Shown here: piece by piece, positions 47,270 to 58,660 of the stretch
Numbering within the stretch: the stretch's first letter is position 1
Layout of the letters: each line of letters opens with the position of its first letter
Assembly (NCBI GenBank): GCA_039545355.1
Contig: BCJJ01000039.1
Coordinates: forward strand, 45,051 to 109,050
Direction of reading: 5' to 3'
DNA: 64,000 nucleotides
DNA from: Trichosporon coremiiforme
Lineage: Eukaryota > Basidiomycota > Tremellomycetes > Trichosporonales > Trichosporonaceae
Made by a program: the position numbers and the translations under genes
The notes under the pieces: model-generated
The model's database searches: none
What the model was told of the DNA's origin: nothing
Seen by the model: the letters and a program-made list of their open reading frames with translations, nothing else

Positions 47270-48080
47270 GGTGGTCGAGCGAGCGGAACGAGCGAATGAA
47301 CGAGATTAAGGCTTCCTGACGCGGTGAATCGAGACCGAAGATACCGAGGCGAGGTCAATGAGAGATGGAGAGGAGATGAAGACGAGTAGCTGAAGTCGAT
47401 CGGTCGAGGACACGGCGTCGGAGAGTGGTGGACGGAGCACGGATCAGCGGAAGTGGAGAACGGCAAGTTAACATAATCAGTCGTCGGCTTTCTGCGTGAG
47501 TAGGGAGTGTGTCATGCTGCTTGATCGGTGAGTAGCGGCGGGTCCGGGGCCGTGGGTTCCGACCATGCTCGGAAATCGGGTGCCCCGACCACCGATGCAG
47601 CCCACGGACGCATTTTCCGGCCGCGGTGCTTCCACCGTAACTGCATGCCTAGAGGTCTCCCACGGTGGACTTGGCACTCGGAGTGGGCAACGCTAGCAGC
47701 GTCCCACACTAGCAATGCACGGCGTCCCACCATCACGCGACCAACTGCACATTGCTGGTGACGACCTTGTGGACCTTGGTGATGGAGATGTGCATGCTGG
47801 CGTCTGTATGCACCCGCCGGGATCAGTCCCGCCGATCTGCGACGACCCGGGTGACAGGCTCCGATCAGTCTCGGAGTTCGGGATCAGCGAAGCGCCCCAC
47901 GCCCTCCGCATCTTATCATTCGGCTAAGTCGCACTCCCACCTGGGTGGCTCACATGACCCACACCCTCCCAACCTCTTCTTCCACAACGATCCGATGCAA
48001 ACAACAATCCGAGAATACCAAATACATGGGTGATGCTAAACTAACTACTTGCTGTCCTGCTGCACTGCCGTACTGCGAGA
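47270..48080. other. Intergenic between thiolase and SCOT-2
   Basis: Thiolase promoter and SCOT-2 3' end. Nothing further recognised. Confidence 0.4.
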
Positions 48081-50356
48081 TTAAACGGCCTTCTCCTCAA
48101 CCTTGGGTCCGATGTCGAACTTGGCCCCCGTCTTGTCCTTGACCTCCTGCAGCGTCGCTCCGGGCTGGAGCTCGATGAGCGTGAGCTTGCCGTTCTTCCT
48201 GTCGACCTCGAAGACGGCGAGATCCGTGATGATCATGCTGACGCAGCGCGATCCAGTCAGGGGCAGAGAGCACTCCTGGACGATCTTGGGCTTGCCGTGC
48301 TGGATTACGTCAGCGTACTATCCTTCACACATCTTCCCTCTACAACTCCTCCAAAACGTCTTCTAACGTCTCCAAACTTCGCCAGGATCTTCCTGTGCAT
48401 CGTACATACCTTATCGGTGTGGTCAGTGCAAACGATAATCTTCGTCTGGTCGGGAGAAGACACCAGGTCCATCGCGCCGCCCATTCCCTTGACAAGCTTG
48501 CCGGGAATCATGAAGTTGGCGAGGTCTCCGGCCGCAGAGACCTCCATGGCTCCCAGGACGGAGACGTCGATGTGTCCGCCACGGATCATGGCGAAGGACT
48601 CGTCAGACGAGAAGACGGAAGCTCCAGGAGCCATGGTGACTGATGTCAGCGACGATCACCACATCTCGGGATGTCCGCCACTCGGCCGCTCTCTTCCAGC
48701 CAAGCGAGCCAGACTCGGGTACTCACCAGTCTCCTTTCCGGCATTGATGACGTCGGCGTCCATCTGCTCCCTCGTGGGCAGGGGGCCCATACCGAGCAGA
48801 CCGTTCTCAGACTGCAGCCACACCTTCATGCCATCAGGGATGAAGCTGGGGATGAGCGTCGGCATGCCAATGCCGAGGTTGACGTAGTAGCCGTCCTTGA
48901 GCTCCTGGGCAGCGCGGCGAACAATCTGCTCGCGGCGCGCGCGCGCCTCACCCTTGCCCAGAGCGCCGGCAGCGGGATCCTCCTCGCCCTCGGCGGGACG
49001 GACGGACTCGATCTCAATCTCCTTCGGCGTCGTCGCCTGCACGATGCGGTTCACGTAGATACCCGGGAGGTGGATCTCCATCGGGTCGAAGGTGCCGACG
49101 GGGACGATGTGCTCGGCCTGGGCGTTAGCGATGGTCGTCGAGCGCGCAGCGCGAGGCGGCCAGTAGCGACAAGCCTCCACCGTCCCGGGAAACCGACCCG
49201 TGCACAAGCCGGTGTACCGGAGCTTTGTCAGACTAGCTGCGCCAGTCCTCGTACTCACCTCAACAATGGTGATCTTGGCGCTCTTGGCCATAGCGGTCGC
49301 AAAGTTGTTAGCGGTGTAGCGGAAGATGGCGTTTCCGGCCTCGTCGACCTTCCAGGCGCGGATGAGGGCGACGTCGCCGTAGATGCTCTCCTCGAGACAG
49401 TACTCGCGTCCGTTGAAGACACGCTGCTCGCGCGGCTTCGGGTAGACGAGGGGCTTGCCGTCCTTGTCGTGCTTGGTCGGGATGGTGCCCTGCTGAACGG
49501 GGGTGTTGTTGCCCGTCGGCGTGTAGAAGGCGGGAATGCCCGCGCCGGCGGCACGCATGCGCTCCGCAAGCGTGCCTTGCGGGGTGAGCTCGAGCTCGAT
49601 CTCGCCGTGCATGTACATCTGCTCCAGGGGCTTGTTCCTGTATGTCAGACGTGGCTCTGAAGGCTCCGCGATGGCTCTGGGAAGGCTCCGCCAAGGTTCC
49701 GCGGGCGGAGGTGGGAACGGGGGGCTCGGTGGGGGACCGCGCGGTTCGAGCGAGTTCGGCTACGGCTACCTCTAGGCTCTGCGGCTGGCCAAACTCGTCC
49801 ATCCAGCTCGCTGGGAGTCACGGGACGCACTCTGCTCGCTACGCAGCTACTGGGCTCACAGAGAACACTCCCCAAGCTCTGCTCGCTGTCCCAGCAGCTG
49901 GTAGCTAGCGATTCACAGGTCTAGTTGCTCAGGCTGAGATGGTCTCCGCCAGCTCGCGCAGAATCACTACCCTCACCCCGTCCGCAGCGCCGGCACCCCT
50001 CAATCCTGGGCTACTCACGATCCAATGTACGAAGCAATAACCTTGCTGAGCTGCTTCGTAGCGAGCAGCTTGCCGAGACCCTTGTTCACGCCGTTGACGT
50101 AGGCGCCGGCATTGTTCGAGACACCGGTGAGGTCGTTGATCTCGGGCTTCTTGGCCAGAGCGTCAATGAGGGTGTTGGGCAGTCCGCAGAGACCGAAACC
50201 AGAGGCGAGGACCGTGTCGCCCTTCTTAACGGCGTCGACGGCGGAGTCGGCGGAGTCGTAAAGCTTGGAGCTGAGACGGAGGGAGGTCGAGGCAAAGCCG
50301 CGACGGGCGGGGAAGGAGAGCGCAAAGCGCGCAGTGGGGGTCAGGCGGCTGAGCAT
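48081..50356 (-). CDS. Succinyl-CoA:3-ketoacid CoA-transferase (SCOT-2)
   Basis: Second copy of the ketoacid CoA-transferase. Exons 50356-50019, 49637-49259, 49117-48727, 48639-48410 and 48299-48081 give 518 aa in frame. N-terminus [20 protein letters not shown] is a typical mitochondrial presequence. Motifs: [61 protein letters not shown] with the catalytic Glu, [21 protein letters not shown]. It has four introns against one in SCOT-1, but the last one (after DK) is shared. It is closer in length to animal SCOT and lacks the longer N-terminal insert of SCOT-1. Its neighbour, the thiolase, could use its acetoacetyl-CoA product. Confidence 0.93.
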
Positions 50357-51633
50357 GACTGGTGGATGGATGAGGAAGAGTAAGGATGAGAAATCCGAGT
50401 TGTTCTCAGAGAGACGATGTAATCTAGAAGCTCGAGGATCGAGGAGGGCCAGGACGGGACACCCGGATCAACCATGGCGAGGTCTCCTGGGTGAGGGTGA
50501 CCATCTTGCACCGGTGTTCGGACTTGTCCGTGCCGCGGCAGAAGCGCAGGGTCACCAGGGCATCCTGGGCCAGCCCACCGGGCAACCGGCCTCGGAAGCT
50601 CCGACCGACCACTGTTCCCCTCATCAACAACGCATGCATCTCTCTGCAATGTTCGGAAGCTGACTCCTCTTCCGTGCATGGACTAGAAGAGTAGTCCGAT
50701 AGGTCCGACCCTATGCCGCAATTCAATGCATGTGACGCGGATATCGTTGCAATCGCGATCACCTCGGCACGCCGCCGCGACTAACTGTGTCCCACAGTAG
50801 TCACCACCGTCGTGCTAGGTGGGACGTCAACCAGGCATGCAGAGGGACGCTCAGGTAAGCAGACTGCGAGCAAGTCTTGGCGGTGGTAGAGGCCGCTTTA
50901 CCCGTGGACCCGTCCGCGGCCAGATCTCTGAGACAACTGGACAGCATGGTCAGTGTTCCGCGTCGGTAAACGGAGCCGATATCGTCCCCACACGTCTCCA
51001 CACTGCCCACACCCGGAGCTCCAGTCCGAGGATTCAGGTCTTCCGACATTTCGTACCTGTTCCTCCCGTCCCTCACCGTTATGTTCCTCACCGTCATGAT
51101 TCTCGTCGTCAGTGCCTTCGTCGTCCGCTTGCCAGCGCGCAATGCATGCTGTAGATACCTCTGTCATTTATGTCCACGGTCCATCGCGGCCTGCATACCT
51201 TGTTCAAGCCACAGTTTGTCACTGATGGCAATCGATCAGGTTGGTTTAGCCGAGTTGGATATTCCGGTTATCTCTTCCGCCCCTGCCCTGCTAGGTGATC
51301 TCCCAGAAGTAGGGATGCTGGAGACTGACTTTTTTCGAGCCTTCTCCTACCGCACTCGGGAATGGGCGTCATTGGCTTCCACCTCCGCAGTATTGTCACA
51401 GACACACGCGCTGAAGGCTAGGCACCCGGTGGCAGGTGTCTGGACTGGCCGAAGAACGGCGGGCTCCTGTACGTGAGGCAGGCGCGTCGATCGGCCCGAC
51501 GAGCGGAGGCCTCCTGGTGCAGGTGGTCCACTGCACAAAGCGCTCCATCGCTGTACGGACAACCAGCGACCTGACACATGGATACATACTCAATCTTCTG
51601 ACCTGAGGAACACCTACATACATGGCTCACAGC
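50357..51633. other. Intergenic
   Basis: SCOT-2 promoter and the 3' side of the ALDH-like gene. No gene supported. Confidence 0.4.
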
Positions 51634-53091
51634 TCAGCCCCACGTCGACCGCGAAACAGCCCGCCTAAACAGAAAATGCCCAACCCATCCCCCAGCTCCC
51701 AGCGCCAACAGTGTCATAATCCCAATACCTAAGCCTGCGTGTCAGCTTATCACCCTGTGTTCTTCCCAGCTAAGACTCCAGCTCACCGGGGGTCCTTCCT
51801 GCTCTCCAATCCCTCCACTCCTTCCTCTTCCTCTTCGTCCTCAGACTCAGACTCAAAATCAGAATCAGACCCCCAGTACGCAGGACACTCAAAGTCCGCG
51901 CATCCAGAACAAGAAGCGGGGTACTCACGCAATGCGATGTCCTTGTAATTCGTGGTACGCGGCGACATCGAGCGAACGAGGCTGACGCACCAGTGTCGCG
52001 GGCGCTGGTTGACCGTCACTTGCGCTGTGCGTCTGAACCCGCAGTCGGCGGCGTAGGGTCCCAGCGCCAGATCAGCGGGGTATCCATTGATATGCGTCGT
52101 GCGTGCCGTCCCGCCCCTGGCCGCATGCTCCGCCACAGCGCGAGCGGCGGCCGCGCGCTCGGCATAGATCACGGTCGCATGGGCTGGAACCTCTCTTGCC
52201 ACCTCGAGGGCGCGGTCGAGGGTGGAGAAGGTGTACACGCCAGGCTCCTGCGGTGGGCCCTCGAGATACGCATGTGCCCGGTGCTTGAGTAAGGGCACGA
52301 GGAGGTCGGAGAGTTCAGAGGAGACGAAGACGAACGCCCGGTCGCGCAGGTACGTTAGTTGGGCTGCTACGCGCTTGATCTCGTGCGGCAGGGGGGCGTC
52401 TTCCTTCCTCGGTGTCGTGAGGACGCTCGAGTCCACAATGACTGGGACTGGGCCGGTTTCGAGCACTCGCACGTCCAGGCCGCCGGGGAGGACGTGCACG
52501 TCCTCCGGCAATGCCGCACGGGGTCCAATCACGGCGTCGACCGCTGGCAGGCCCGCCAACTCCCCCGAAATAGACCAGGTACGCACGTTTCCGCAACTGG
52601 TGAGCAGCGCCCCAGGGGAGGTGAGAAGGACGGCCTCGTTCCCCTCCGCATAGACTTGGGCGAGGGGGACGGCCCAGCTCGCGATCGGGTCTGGAGGTTC
52701 AGCTCAGCTCCCAGCAGTGGTAGCTCTCTATGGGGGTGATGGACTCACAGTCGTCACTGGCGACAATGAGCACGACGCCGACGGGCACAGCGCGCGCGCC
52801 GCACTCGAAAATATCCCGCAGCTCGCGGCGGCGCTTCGTCTCGCCGGCGGGGTCGGGGATTGTGCCGAGCAGAGCGCTGATGCGGCCGAGAACCGCGCCG
52901 AGCTCGGGGAGATATTCCTCGCCCAGAGAGGGGGCTGCCTTCTGCAGCGATTCTGCGGTCAGCTACGAAGTGGAAAGAGATAGCTTACTGAAGAGCTTCG
53001 TCAGACGTTTCTCGCGCACGACGAGGTCAAGCGGGTCAGAGACGGCGTACGAAACGCGCGCCTCCGCGACGAGCGCGTCGAGCGTTGACAT
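51634..53091 (-). CDS. Aldehyde-dehydrogenase-like protein, probable pseudoenzyme with C-terminal membrane anchor
   Basis: Exons 53091-52989, 52952-52749, 52690-51929 and 51734-51634 give 389 aa in frame. The fold is suggested by PIASWAVPLAQVYAEGNEAV (cofactor-domain start), VRVLETGPVPVIVD (in place of LELGGKSP.IVD) and the end region with YTFSTLDRALEVAREVPAH and a GYPADLALGP. Where active enzymes have a GQ.C motif this protein reads LTYLRDRAFVFVSS, without Cys, so catalysis is unlikely. The last exon, reached through an intron ending AGCTGACACGCAG, encodes GIGIMTLLALGAGGWVGHFLF, a membrane segment like that of tail-anchored fatty-aldehyde dehydrogenases (Hfd1 type). Without that splice the frame would run into an acidic tail. 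Family call is moderate. Confidence 0.6.
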
Positions 53092-53723
53092 GGTGGTGGG
53101 CGAGGGTTAGTGATGGTGATGATCAGTGAGAGAACGAAGGCATTGACAACGAAGCACAGACACCCGTTATGTATGGAGGGGGCCGGATGAGAAGGATGGC
53201 GCTGCCCGGAATGACGATGCAAATATCGATGCGGTCATGCTGAGATGAGGAGACGCCCCGTTCTCACGCCCCCGTCTGCGTCGCTGCGTCCAAGAACTCA
53301 TCGATCTTGTGCCTGCGCCGACCGACTTCGGAGCCGGCCCGGTCCGGCTGGCAGATCTTCTTGTCGGCCGCACCTGGCACGGGGACTGATCTCAAACGTT
53401 GAGGTTGAGAGATGTGCCCAGCCCACGTTTGTCACGTTCTGCAAATGCGAGAATGCGATTGTCATCTTGACCTCCACCAGTCCCCGGCTGACTCCGAAAA
53501 GCGCCCATGCCAAGCGGGGGCGTCCTGACCCCACCCCGTTTCTCCCCACTGCACTTCCAACGCCGCCCCTCATCCTCGACGCCTCCCCGAACTCCGACAC
53601 ACTCCTCTTATCCTGCTCATCATCTGCTATGCGGTGCCTAGACATGTTCAACGCACAACGTTCTCGCTCTCGGCGCACAGAAGTCCACCGCCGCGCCGTC
53701 GCTGTCATCAGCTTACGAGCTTC
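53092..53723. other. Intergenic before tRNA-Lys
   Basis: Promoter of the ALDH-like gene and flank of the tRNA cluster. No gene supported. Confidence 0.4.
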
Positions 53724-53813
53724 GCCTCGTTATATCAGTCGGTAGATAGTGTGACTCTTACGCAGCAACGCCGATTGATCACACAGTCATGGGTTCGAGC
53801 CCCATACGAGGCT
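53724..53813 (+). tRNA. tRNA-Lys(CTT) with a 17-nt intron
   Basis: GCCTCGT pairs with ACGAGGC to form the acceptor stem. The anticodon stem TGTGA/TCACA closes loop CTCTTA-A, giving anticodon CTT. The T arm is ATGGG-TTCGAGC-CCCAT. A 17-nt intron (53761-53777) lies one base after the anticodon, the canonical site. A T5 run follows within a few bases as polymerase III terminator. Confidence 0.9.
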
Positions 53814-54543
53814 TCGTTTTTGGACCTGGGAAGGTGCAAAGAGACGTCGGCGGCGCCGTGGCGTCGAGGAAGGTGGATTGTGGCTTGCGGAGGTGAGAGG
53901 CGCGCCGGAGGCAGATTCAGGAACGGGAGGTGGAGGTCCGATGAGGACGAGGGAAACGCAGGAGGCAAACGATCGTCTGGTGAGCATCGATTATGCAAGC
54001 CGCTGGCGGTCGTGGTTGCAAGGCTTGTTATGACAGTGTCAGTGAGGTTGACAACGCGTAAGTTTAGCTTTTGTCGGAAGAGCACAAAACCGTGCTGAGA
54101 GCCAGATGTGCCTCCACCCGCACAGAAAATCGGTGACCCAAAAGCCCAGCCCTCTTCCTGCTCATCAGCGCTTTCACGTTGCCAGTTGGCGTGGACGGGC
54201 CGCCTCGGCAGAGCTCTTGGTTTCCGTGCAGCCGCCGTAGGACTCGTTGGCCTAGAATCAGGGGAGTGGGCAAAGTCCGTTCGCAGACGCTCCCCACCTG
54301 CGCCAGACACTCTTGCAGCTCCTCTTCCTCACTCCTCAAGCAAGCATTCCCTCAGCAGCACCCAGGATAGCGTCTCCAGGGGAACAGTCGCATCCAACGC
54401 GTTGACGGCCTGATTTCTCAGGGTCCTCCCCACCCCCGACCCTGCGCTCGCCATCTCCGCACCCCTTCTGACCAGTCATACTGCCCCTCCCATCCAAAAA
54501 AGCGAACGAAGGCGCCGTTGCCGGCTCCTTGTTGCGCTGCTGT
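53814..54543. other. Spacer in the tRNA cluster
   Basis: Between tRNA-Lys and tRNA-Thr. Long frames overlapping here run through the tRNA genes and are not counted. Confidence 0.4.
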
Positions 54544-54657
54544 TGCCCCCAAGCGGGATTGAACCACTGACCTTTCCTTTAACAGCGAGACCGGGCGACC
54601 GAGAAGGAAGACCCGACCAACTACGAGAGGAACGCACTGCCACTGTGCTATGCGGGC
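54544..54657 (-). tRNA. tRNA-Thr(CGT) with a long intron (about 42 nt)
   Basis: Minus strand: GCCCGCA ... TGGGGGC-A acceptor stem (one G-G mismatch), D arm GCAC-AGTGGCA-GTGC, anticodon stem TTCCT/AGGAA around loop CTCGTA-A (anticodon CGT), T arm AGTGG-TTCAATC-CCGCT. The intron sits one base after the anticodon and is itself foldable (GGTCGGG / CCCGGTC-type halves). A T6 run lies about 43 nt downstream. The acceptor mismatch leaves slight doubt about function. Confidence 0.75.
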
Positions 54658-55052
54658 GGATGCTGGGCTTCCGACGGGCTTGGTCAAGTAGGGTGTCAGC
54701 CGGCAGAGGCTTTATGCATGCACATAAGGCTGGCAGTTGATGTTATATAGCCAAATGCACACATACACAGGAATAGGATGCTCGCAGAGAATAGTGCAAA
54801 CCGGCCAACTGCCACCTAGTAGCAGCAGGGCCCAGCGGGGATAAGTCGCCCCAAGCAAAAATGGGCCGAACCGGTCGATCACACAAAAATCTGACATCGG
54901 CTGATCATGCATGACGGTGTGGCAAACATCCTCGCGTCATCATCGCTGATCGTCCTTTCAAGTCCATTTGGACTGCAAATGGGTGGGAAGTCAGTGCAAA
55001 AAGCCGGGAATGTCCGTACAGCAGTCCGGGCGAGTTCAAAAGCAAGAAGATA
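54658..55052. other. Spacer in the tRNA cluster
   Basis: Between tRNA-Thr and tRNA-Ser; nothing recognised. Confidence 0.4.
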
Positions 55053-55147
55053 CGACGCCTGTGAGATTCGAACTCACGCGGGAAAATCCCAACCGCTGTC
55101 TAGCTCAATAGCAAGCGATCACCTTAAAACCACTCGGTCAAAGCGCC
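55053..55147 (-). tRNA. tRNA-Ser(GCT) with an 11-nt intron
   Basis: Minus strand: GGCGCTT pairs with AGGCGTC (two G-U pairs). D arm starts GACCGAGTGGTTTTAAGG, as in Ser/Leu tRNAs. Anticodon stem ATCGC/GCGGT encloses TTGCTA-[11 nt]-A, anticodon GCT. A long variable arm (GGGATTTTCCC) and T arm GTGAG-TTCGAAT-CTCAC support class II Ser. T4 follows about 13 nt downstream. Confidence 0.9.
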
Positions 55148-56205
55148 TTCGATGCCGACGGAACAGTGCGTGGAGTCACAAGGCGCGGCGCTCGCAAAGG
55201 TCGCGGAGGCATGTACAGAAGGAAATTATCGAAAACAGGTGAAGTGCCACATAGCACATAGGGCGAACTTGGTGTGGGTGGAGAGGTGCGTGTGCTACCC
55301 CTGATGAGGGCGTTGTATCCGGGTTTTGCGAGGTAGTGCAGATGGGGCATGTGACTCACTCTGCTGCTGTAGATCCTATTGCAGGGCTGCGCTGCCGGAA
55401 GATAGCCGCCGTATTGTGCTAGGGTTACGCAGGGAGGAAATGGACGGGATAACGGCAGGTGATGGGAAGGCATAACACTTGCGCATCCATAATCCCACAT
55501 GGGGTACGAACAATCGGCGACGCTGCCAACGTACGCGTTCCGCTGTCGTGGAATTGGTTCCGCTCATTGTGGCTCGGCATCGTCAGTCTCAGCGGTGTCG
55601 CGCCTTGGGCTGCAGGTACCATACTTCAGAGCAAGGAGAAAGCTCAGGAAAGAGATCTTGACTTGTCATGCATAAGTGGGGATGGATCCGGACGCGGCTG
55701 CAAGGTTAAATGCCTGTGGGACGATTATAGTGTCCTGCAGCATGACAGTCAGAGGGCAACATCAAACGATAAGTGGTGGCGAGGAGAATAGCAGTATAGT
55801 CAGAGCTCCAAGATGAGTGGTAGCACCTAAGAGAGTACTGTAGTACTTTACCTCGAGACACTGCGATGGGCATTGCCAGCCTCTCCTCTCCAAACGGCGG
55901 GCCGCTAGCCTCTGACCTCACCGTATGCTTCATCGCTGGTCACACAGCCAGCCCGCGACCTCCTCTGTCCTTCCTCCCCCTGCACCGTCGGACAGTTGAC
56001 GCCGCTCAGTCGCACCAACACACCCAACACACGATGCCTCCCTTGCACCTTCGCGCACGCCTAGATCCCCCAACGCGTCTAGCAACACACACAGAGAGCT
56101 GTGCGTACACTACCCAGCGAGTGTACACTGGCAGGCTGGTCGAACAGCCCCTCCACACGTTCGTTCCTCTGATTTCCTCTTCCTTCTTTCCACTTCACTT
56201 CCACT
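55148..56205. other. Intergenic before the Pro-rich gene
   Basis: About 1 kb. A CT-rich leader precedes 56206. An upstream frame (55866-56438) overlaps the gene start in another frame and lacks support. Confidence 0.4.
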
Positions 56206-57637
56206 ATGAACATCGTCATTCTCCATTCTCCAACTCCAATCTCCGTAATGAGGACGGCGGTTCCGGACTCTCCGTCGCCTTCGCCTACCCCTTCTGTGTG
56301 AGTATTGAATGTACTGCAGCTGACACCAAAGGAAGGAAGTCGCCACTGAGACACGCCACCCCGTTCGAGCTGAAAGAAACGACAGCCTTTCGGCCGGAAG
56401 CTCCACCCTCCCGGCGCCGAGTGCCACCCCATCCTTGACGGAGGAGCGTAGCGCGGCGGGCACGCTGGTGGCGATCGGCTATCAGACGTACGTGTACGAG
56501 AAGTTTCAAGAGGCAGCGCGCGTGGGTACAGCCTATGTACAATTGCCACTAGCTGACGGCCAGATTGGCGAGGAGAATGCCCATATTACCCCTCCCACCT
56601 TTGACAACACGTCCGTGCAGCACACGTCGCGCAGGGTGGAACTTCCGCCCCGCCAGATCTATTATCCTGAGGAGAACAACGGCGTGCCAGGGCATCATGA
56701 TCACCGCCGTGGTGTTTCCACCCCCAACGACGGTGCTTATGGTGCATCTGCACCTCACGACCGCAGCGACTCGAGAGCTAGATCACCAAGTGCAGGCGAC
56801 AGGGAGAACCGGTTTCGCTTCCCCGACCTGTCCCCTTTGCCCCCCACGCTCTCTGGAAACCGCTACCCGTCTCCGCCGCCGCCTCGTGACCCGTTTCTCG
56901 CCCGCGAGTCCACTTACGGGGAGGGTAGACAGTCTGCTCCGCTAGCCCCGCTGGCACCTCTTCCACGACTCGGGCCCCTGCCGTCCTTCGCACCGCTTCA
57001 GCAGCCCAGACACAACCATGAGTACTGGCACAACTACCAGCGACACAAGGACCAGTGGCTCGAGCAACGCCGCTACTGGCCGGCACCATATCCCACGCCG
57101 AGCTATCCCCCTCACCGTGGAGCTGAGCGCCACGACAACCACAGCGCTGGCCACCGACTCGGGAGGCTGCACGACCACCCGCCGCCTCTTCAATACTGGC
57201 CGCGGCTCGGCGAGTATCACGCCCCGATCCCTCACGTCCAGCCTGCTCTGATGGCTCCTCCTCCTCTTCAGCCTCCTCAGCACATCCAGCCTGCTCAATC
57301 CGTCCACCCAGCTGTGCAGTTGACCCAGCAGCAGCTCGAGAACATCCACCCCGCCCTCCTGCCGAACAACATGCGCGCGGCCGCACCCTCAAAGCACGGC
57401 CGGTCTTGGAATATCCCCACGACTTCTGCCCCCGACAAGGCACCGACGCGTGGCAAGGGTGCGACTTGCCTCAAGACGCCGACTCGCACGAACCCGCCCC
57501 GCGGCAAGGGGAAGCAGAAGGTGACTCCGGGGCCTGAACCTGAGCAGTCCACTAGGTCGCCGTCCATCATTGAGATCCCGGACTCGCCAGAAATCGTGGC
57601 CGTCGAGGCCCAAGCAGATTATGGGTTTCGAGGGTAA
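56206..57637 (+). CDS. Pro/His-rich hypothetical protein with SUMO-interaction-like C-terminus
   Basis: Unrecognised. Exons 56206-56297 and 56332-57637 give 465 aa; the 34-nt intron (GTGAGT ... CTGACACCAAAG) joins the short first exon MNIVILHSPTPISVMRTAVP to the long frame in phase. The body is Pro/His/Arg/Tyr-rich and mostly disordered (LAPLAPLPRLGPLPSF, EYWHNYQRHKDQWLEQRRYW), with a Gln/Pro/His segment near residues 330-370 and a basic GKG-rich part. Near the end, SIIEIPDSPEIVAV resembles a SUMO-interaction motif (hydrophobic core plus DS). Nuclear role possible but not shown. An acidic frame beginning with ATG at 57621 overlaps the end in another frame. Confidence 0.65.
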
Positions 57638-58193
57638 CGCGGAGGTCGAGAAGGCGAGCGATGAGGGTGTCGACGGACAGAAGACTGAAGGGGCGATTGC
57701 GGTGGGCTCCTCTGGGGATATGAAGGAGCGGAAGACATCAGAGGTGAACGGCGCGGAGCAGGAGGCTGTCGTGAACGGACCTGCCGAGGGTGAGAATGAC
57801 GGGAGGGCCAGCATCTCGGCGAGTATCACCGACGAAACAGCGTCTCTGGCCCCCCAGTCGATGTGGTAGAGTGAGGGCTTGCGGTGAGCCTAGGCGGCGA
57901 GCGCCGCTTCCCGCCCACGTCGATCGTGTGGTGGGCCCGGTGAAGGCATCAGGCGACAGACCAAATGATGATCAGAGCGATAATCAGAGCGTTAATCAGA
58001 GCGTTGATCAGAGCGTTGATCAGAGCGTTGATCAGAGCGTTAATCAGAGCGTTGATCAGAGCGTTTGGGCGGTGAGAGTCAGTCTGGGCTGCTATGATGG
58101 TGGTGTGCAGAGCACAATAGCTCAGTAGTTAATGCCCAGCACACTTCAGCCTGACCCCGTGGTATCAGCCTTCTTCCATCACGCTACATCCGT
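57638..58193. other. 3' flank with acidic overlapping frame and minisatellite
   Basis: Contains the acidic Glu/Lys/Gly frame 57621-57869 and a 12-bp tandem repeat (listed separately). No independent gene supported. Confidence 0.4.
57968..58063 (+). repeat. 12-bp tandem repeat, 8 units
   Basis: Eight contiguous copies of TTGATCAGAGCG with A/T and G/A variants at the first three positions. In one frame it would read (D/N)QSV repeats, but that frame has no gene support. Confidence 0.95.
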
Positions 58194-58660
58194 TCAAAGC
58201 TTAGCCTTGTCCTCGATCTCGTCGTAGAACGTGAGCTCCGTCTGCTTGGCACAGAGAGGGTGGACCTTCTTTCCGAAGACCTTGAAGTGCTAGTTGTTAG
58301 CGATGCATGGGGTACAGAGGGGAACTCACAGGGTTCGAGGCGTGGGTCTGGATCGCCTGAGCGTTCTCGTAACGCTCGACGGCGACGAAGGAACCCTTCG
58401 CGTCCTTCTTGCCCGAGAGAACGTGCCAGCCCAGCGTGCCGGGGTCCTTGCGGTAGATCGGTGCCGCCTCCGCGAGCGCGTCACGGAGCTCGTTCTCCTT
58501 TCCCTGTAAATGTTAGACACTAGTCCTCCATGCCTCCGAAACCTCAACCGGCTCCACCGGCTCATTCGAACGCGCTCCAATGCGAGCACGGCGAGCATGA
58601 GTCGAAGAGCGAGCCACTCACAGGCTTAGGGGTGAACTTGGCGATAATAGTGATGCCCAT
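58194..58660 (-). CDS. Antibiotic-biosynthesis-monooxygenase (ABM) domain protein
   Basis: Small dimeric alpha-beta-barrel protein of the ABM/quinol-monooxygenase-like group. Three exons of 39, 174 and 96 nt (58660-58622, 58503-58330, 58289-58194) all in phase 0 give 102 aa. Visible: ITIIAKFTPKPGKENELRDA at the start, YRKDPGTLGWHVL, SFVAVERYENAQAIQTHASN and HFKVFGKK, the usual ABM order of strand-helix-strand with the ERY..A...H segment. No signal peptide. Substrate unknown; many fungal relatives act on quinones or other small aromatics, and others are non-catalytic. Confidence 0.85.

Noticed and set aside
48671..49660. 329-codon plus-strand open frame
   Set aside because: Antisense to SCOT-2 and runs across its introns.
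53735..54310. 191-codon minus-strand frame
   Set aside because: It reads straight through the tRNA-Lys gene.
57790..58128. Gene encoding (D/N)QSV repeats
   Set aside because: The frame exists only because the 12-bp repeat length is divisible by three; no start context or family.
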